Below the pieces are notes generated by a model. The model searched no databases. It was not told where the DNA came from and saw only the letters and a program-made list of their open reading frames with translations. Shown one piece after another: positions 29,371 to 33,150 of a DNA stretch of 33,150 nucleotides; position 1 is the first letter of the stretch, and each line of letters opens with the position of its first letter. The DNA lies in assembly GCA_902805735.1 (NCBI GenBank), contig CADCTW010000231.1, forward strand, positions 1 to 33,150, in the 5' to 3' direction. Origin of the DNA: an uncultured Gemmatimonadota bacterium. Lineage in GTDB: Bacteria; Gemmatimonadota; Gemmatimonadetes; Longimicrobiales; Longimicrobiaceae. The translations under genes were made by a program, and so were the position numbers.

Positions 29371-32300
29371 TTGATCGTCCTGCACGCCTGCTGGAGCCAG
29401 CCTACCCTGCGAGTGTGGGGCGAATCGTCGTACCGGCGCCCGGGCGTGCGGCGCCGCACCGCCGCGCATCCCGCGGCCAAGGCGTGGCCCCACCCCTTCG
29501 CCGCCGAGTGGGGGCCCCTCCACGACGCCGTGGAGGGCGTGGGGCTGGCCCAGTGGAAGGACGCGTCGCGCTTCGACCTTACCCTGCGCCTCCCGTCGTA
29601 CGCGCGCAGCCCGCAGCCGTCCCCCCAGGCGCACCGCTTCGAGTCCGCGGAGCCCGGCGAGGAGCTCGCCGGCACCGCACTGTGGACGGTGCCCGCCGTG
29701 TACCTGAGCGGCAGGACGGCCGCGGCGCTGGACTTCCTGCTCGCCCTCCCCGCCGCGCCGCCGCAGGGGGTGGCGATCGGCGACACGCTGCGCGGGCTGG
29801 CCGAGGCGGCCAAGCTGGCGGTGGAGCTGGTGGCCAGGGGACGCGTGGTGCCCGTGCTGGACGGCGCCTCCGCGCGCGGCGGCGAGGCGGCGTGGCGCCC
29901 CGTGCTCACCGACCCGGCGGACCAGGCGCACTTCGAGGCGCTGGTGCGGGCGCTCCCCGGCGCGTGCTGGGCCGCCGAGCCCGCGCACGAGGACGACGGG
30001 GCCGCGGGGTTCGTGCGGGCGCTGGTGGACAGCATGGTGCGGCAGGGGCTGGCCGCCCACAAGCTGGCCCCCGTGCGCCGCGGCAAGCGCCCCGCGGCCG
30101 AGCAGTGGCTGCGCGCCCTGGCCGAGCGCTCCGGCTCGTTCACCGCCGAGGGCGGCGGGGCGGAAACGCTGCAGGCCGCGCTGGCCGCGTGGTCGCGCCC
30201 CGTCGCGCCCGCCAGCCGCGGCGGCGTGCGCACCTGCTTCCTCCTCACGCCCCCGGACGCGGAGCCCGCCGCGACCGCACCCGGCGGCGCCGCTGCGGAG
30301 GACCGCGCCACGCCGGATGCGCCCTGGCGGCTGGACTTTCTCCTGCAATCCGTGGACGATCCGTCGCTCCTGGTGCCGGCGGAGGAGGTGTGGCGCACCC
30401 CCGGCCCCCTGGCGGTGCTGCGCGGCACCGTCACGGACCCGCAGGAGCGGCTGATCGGCGACCTGGGGCGCGCGCTGCGCCTCTTTCCGCCGCTGGAGCC
30501 CGCGTTGCGCACCGCGCGCCCCGACGGCGTGGAGCTGGACGCGGAGGCGGCGTACCGCTTCCTGCGCGAGGGCGCGCCGCTGCTGTCGCAGGCGGGCTTC
30601 GGCGTGCGGGTGCCGTCGTGGTGGACGCGCCCGGCCACGCGCCTGGGCGTAAAGCTGCGCGCCCGCCCCGCCACCCCCGGCGCCGCCGAGGGGAGCAGCG
30701 GCCGCTTCGGGATGGAGACCATCGTCTCGTACGACTGGCAGCTCTCCCTGGGCGGCGTCGCGCTGTCGGCGGAGGAGTTCCGGGCGCTGGCGGGGCGCAA
30801 GGTGCCGCTGGTGCGCTTCCGCGGCGAGTGGGTGGAGCTGAAGCCCGCCGAGGTGGAGGCCGCGCTGCGCCTCTTCGACCGCAACGTACGCGGCGAGATG
30901 ACGGCCGCCGAGGTCCTGCGCCTCGCCGCCGGCGCCGAGGGCGGCACCGCCGGGCTCCCCCTGGCCGGCGTGGAGGCAGAGGGCTGGCTGGGCGAGCTGC
31001 TCTCCGGCGCCGGCGACGCCTCGGTGAAGCCCGTGCCCGACCCGCCCGGCTTCGTGGGCAAGCTGCGCCCCTACCAGAAGCGCGGCGTGGGATGGCTCGC
31101 CTTCCTCGACGACCTGAGCGTGGGTGCCTGCCTGGCGGACGACATGGGGCTCGGCAAGACCGTACAATTATTGGCTCTTCTCCTTTTCGAGCGGAGCAGG
31201 GAGGATGGGAAGCGGGGCACGCCCCCCACCCTGCTCGTCTGCCCGATGTCGCTGGTGGGGAACTGGCAGCGCGAGGCGGCGCGGTTCGCGCCGGGGCTGC
31301 GGGTGCACGTTCACCACGGGGCCGAGCGGCTGGGCGGGGCCGCGCTGCGCAAGGCCATCCGCGGCAGCGACCTGGTGCTCACCACGTACGCGCTGGCCGC
31401 GCGCGACCGGGAAGAGCTGGCGTCGGTGGATTGGGGGCGCGTGGTTCTGGACGAGGCGCAGAACGTCAAGAACGCGGCGACCCGCCAGTCGCAGGCGGTG
31501 CGCGCCTTCCGGGCGCCGCGGCGCATCGCCCTCACGGGCACTCCCGTGGAGAACCGGCTGGCGGAGCTGTGGTCGATCCTGGACTTCCTGAACCCGGGGC
31601 TGCTGGGGCCCGCGGCCACCTTCCGCCGCCGCTTCGCCACGCCCATCGAGCGCTTCCGCGACACGGAGCGCGCGGACGAGCTGAAGCGGCTGGTGCGCCC
31701 CTTCATCCTGCGCCGCCTCAAGACGGACCGCCGCATCATCCGCGACCTGCCGGCCAAGCACGAGATGCGCATCTTCTGCAATCTCACCCGCGAGCAGGCG
31801 TCGCTCTACCAGGCCACGGTGGACGAGATGATCGCCCGGGTGGAGGAGAGCACGGGGATCGAGCGGCGGGGGCTGGTGCTGGCCACGCTGCTGAAGCTGA
31901 AGCAGGTGTGCAACCACCCCGCGCAGCTCCTGCAGGACGGCTCGGCGCTCCCCGGGCGCTCGGGGAAGGTGGAGCGGCTGGACGAGATCCTGGAGGAGGT
32001 GCTGGAGCTGGGGGACCGCGCCCTGGTCTTCACCCAGTTCGCGGAGATGGGGCACATGCTGCGGCACCACCTGGAGGAGCGCTTCGGGCGCGAGGTCCCC
32101 TTCCTCCACGGCGGCACCTCGCGCGCGGCCCGCGACACGCTGGTGGCGCGCTTCCAGGCGGAGGACGGGCCCTCCATCCTCCTGCTCTCCCTCAAGGCGG
32201 GCGGCACGGGGCTGAACCTGACGGCGGCCAACCACGTGATCCACTTCGACCGCTGGTGGAACCCCGCGGTGGAGGACCAGGCCACCGACCGCGCGTACCG

Positions 32301-32499
32301 CATCGGCCAGCGGCGCGACGTGCAGGTGCGCAAGCTGGTGTGCGCCGGGACGCTGGAGGAGCGCATCGACGAGATGATCGAGGACAAGAAGCAGCTGGCC
32401 GAGAGCGTGCTGGGCGCGGGCGAGGCCTGGCTCACGGAGATGTCCACGGCGGAGCTCCGCAAGGTGGTGGCGCTCGCGGCGGACGCGGTGGCGGAATGA
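29371..32499 (+). CDS. SNF2-family DEAD/DEAH-box helicase
   Basis: The 1042-residue protein starts at TTG 29371, giving MIVLHACW, the usual opening of this bacterial SNF2 group; TTG 29335 is the other in-frame choice. The N-terminal half is the SNF2-associated region. The ATPase starts near residue 565 with LRPYQKRGVGWLAFL and DDMGLGKTVQ (Walker A, about 590), then TYALAARDREELA, DEAQNVKN (motif II), LTGTPVENRL (motif III), and the second lobe FTQFAEMG, FLHGGTSRAARD, LKAGGTGLNLT and QATDRAYRIGQ (motif VI). All motifs are intact. Such proteins move along DNA and are thought to act in DNA repair or transcription. It is followed at once by a SWIM-domain gene, its usual partner. Confidence 0.93.
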   Translation: MIVLHACWSQPTLRVWGESSYRRPGVRRRTAAHPAAKAWPHPFAAEWGPLHDAVEGVGLAQWKDASRFDLTLRLPSYARSPQPSPQAHRFESAEPGEELAGTALWTVPAVYLSGRTAAALDFLLALPAAPPQGVAIGDTLRGLAEAAKLAVELVARGRVVPVLDGASARGGEAAWRPVLTDPADQAHFEALVRALPGACWAAEPAHEDDGAAGFVRALVDSMVRQGLAAHKLAPVRRGKRPAAEQWLRALAERSGSFTAEGGGAETLQAALAAWSRPVAPASRGGVRTCFLLTPPDAEPAATAPGGAAAEDRATPDAPWRLDFLLQSVDDPSLLVPAEEVWRTPGPLAVLRGTVTDPQERLIGDLGRALRLFPPLEPALRTARPDGVELDAEAAYRFLREGAPLLSQAGFGVRVPSWWTRPATRLGVKLRARPATPGAAEGSSGRFGMETIVSYDWQLSLGGVALSAEEFRALAGRKVPLVRFRGEWVELKPAEVEAALRLFDRNVRGEMTAAEVLRLAAGAEGGTAGLPLAGVEAEGWLGELLSGAGDASVKPVPDPPGFVGKLRPYQKRGVGWLAFLDDLSVGACLADDMGLGKTVQLLALLLFERSREDGKRGTPPTLLVCPMSLVGNWQREAARFAPGLRVHVHHGAERLGGAALRKAIRGSDLVLTTYALAARDREELASVDWGRVVLDEAQNVKNAATRQSQAVRAFRAPRRIALTGTPVENRLAELWSILDFLNPGLLGPAATFRRRFATPIERFRDTERADELKRLVRPFILRRLKTDRRIIRDLPAKHEMRIFCNLTREQASLYQATVDEMIARVEESTGIERRGLVLATLLKLKQVCNHPAQLLQDGSALPGRSGKVERLDEILEEVLELGDRALVFTQFAEMGHMLRHHLEERFGREVPFLHGGTSRAARDTLVARFQAEDGPSILLLSLKAGGTGLNLTAANHVIHFDRWWNPAVEDQATDRAYRIGQRRDVQVRKLVCAGTLEERIDEMIEDKKQLAESVLGAGEAWLTEMSTAELRKVVALAADAVAE

Positions 32500-32568
32500 T
32501 GGGAGCACATCGCGTCCCGCCGTTGCGGGCGGTGCGAGGGCGGCCTCCCGCACCGATTCTTCCCGTAC

Positions 32569-32578
32569 ACAGAGGCAC
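32569..32578 (+). repeat. Trace of the CACAGAG repeat (copy H)
   Basis: ACACAGAGGCACG occurs in the gap between the SNF2 and SWIM genes, just before the SWIM start. Only about 12 bases match, so it may be a decayed copy. Confidence 0.4.
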
Positions 32579-32582
32579 GTAG

Positions 32583-33150
32583 ATGAGCTTTGGCGGGAGC
32601 TGGTGGTCGCGGCGATTCATCGCGGCGATGCACGAGGTGGCGGATGCCGCGCGTCTGAGCCGCGGGCGGGGCTACGCGCGGGGCGGGCAGGTGAGGGAGC
32701 TGCGCGTGGAGCCCGGGGTGGTGACGGCCCGCGTGCGCGGCTCGGTGCCGGCGCCGTACGCGGTGCGGATTCGCATCACGCCCTTCACGGACGAGGAGTG
32801 GGCGCGGGCGGAGGAGGCGCTGGCGGGGCAGGCCCTGTTCCTGGCCGCGCTCCTGGCGGGCGAGATGCCGCGCGACGTGGAGGACGCGTTCACCTCCGTG
32901 GGGCTCTCGCTCTTCCCCACCTCGCCGGACGACCTGGCCGCGAGCTGCACCTGCCCGGACGAGGCGAACCCGTGCAAGCACGTGGCGGCCACCTTTTACA
33001 TCCTGGCCGACGCCTTCGACGCGGACCCCTTCCTGGTCCTCGCCTGGCGCGGGCGCACCCGCGAGCGGCTGCTGGAGCGCCTGCGCGAGCTGCGCGCCGC
33101 GGGGCCCGCCCCCGCCGCCCCCCCCGAGGAGCCCGCTCCCCCGCCCCCCG
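32583..33150 (+). CDS. SWIM zinc-finger protein, 5' part (runs off the window)
   Basis: The visible 189 codons start at ATG 32583. The protein opens MSFGGSWWSRRFIAAM, with ARLSRGRGYARGGQV then a strand-rich stretch (VRELRVEPGVVTARVRGSVPAPYAVRI). The SWIM motif C-x-C-x(n)-C-x-H reads CTCPDEANPCKHVAATFYIL at about residues 122-141. Downstream is RERLLERLREL and a Pro/Ala-rich linker that is cut off. SWIM fingers bind DNA or proteins and often accompany SNF2 helicases; here the gap is 83 bp. The end of the gene is not available. Confidence 0.85.
   Translation, partial: MSFGGSWWSRRFIAAMHEVADAARLSRGRGYARGGQVRELRVEPGVVTARVRGSVPAPYAVRIRITPFTDEEWARAEEALAGQALFLAALLAGEMPRDVEDAFTSVGLSLFPTSPDDLAASCTCPDEANPCKHVAATFYILADAFDADPFLVLAWRGRTRERLLERLRELRAAGPAPAAPPEEPAPPPP

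Overview
The window is very GC-rich (sampled lines of ordinary genes reach 75-80% G+C) and gene-dense. The codon bias, AAAQ-type signal peptides, GTG/TTG starts and a CACAGAGACACAGAGG-type dispersed intergenic repeat suggest a member of the Gemmatimonadota, perhaps Longimicrobiaceae. That assignment is inference from style; no rRNA marker is present. No rRNA, tRNA, CRISPR array or complete insertion sequence was found.

Region 1 (1-8417, minus strand) is a type II secretion operon read from right to left: gspE, gspG, gspF, gspH, gspI, gspJ, gspK, gspL, gspM, gspC and the start of gspD, which leaves the window. Every junction overlaps by 1-17 bases, so the operon is probably translationally coupled. 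The exception in style is gspK: about 320 bp of nested palindromes and direct repeats lie between its coupled start codon and its prepilin-cleavage site without closing the frame.

Region 2 (8418-10310) is sparse. It holds one weak small ORF, a 5'-truncated haem-motif (CMGCH) gene remnant with a dispersed repeat at its broken end, and an SxtJ-like membrane protein gene. Region 3 (10311-17585, plus) starts with a secreted M28 peptidase. It continues with two overlapping runs that look like envelope glycoconjugate or small-molecule assembly: methyltransferase, HpcH/HpaI aldolase, D-2-hydroxyacid dehydrogenase and GT2 glycosyltransferase, then methyltransferase and a GT39-like membrane glycosyltransferase. 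Region 4 (17595-22605) has an APC-type permease divergent from a Rieske oxygenase, then a POTRA-like plus helical-repeat exported protein and a secreted beta-lactamase-fold serine hydrolase.

Region 5 (22640-24881) is a lower-GC insert: a Schlafen AlbA / GHKL-ATPase / winged-helix regulator preceded by a four-half-site dyad that looks like its operator. Region 6 (24882-29240) holds an unusual two-domain hydrolase (N-formylglutamate/poly-gamma-glutamate hydrolase-like domain joined to a DUF1906 glycoside-hydrolase-like domain), a DoxX membrane protein divergent from a CGNR zinc-finger regulator with a clear promoter-operator, and a YCII/DGPF protein. Region 7 (29371-33150) is a SNF2-family helicase followed by a SWIM zinc-finger protein that runs off the end.

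The best candidates for something undescribed are the in-frame palindromic element in gspK, the CACAGAG repeat family (eight traces, two of them perfect 28-29 bp hairpins), the AlbA regulator with its symmetric operator, the two-domain hydrolase, and the aldolase/dehydrogenase/glycosyltransferase run.
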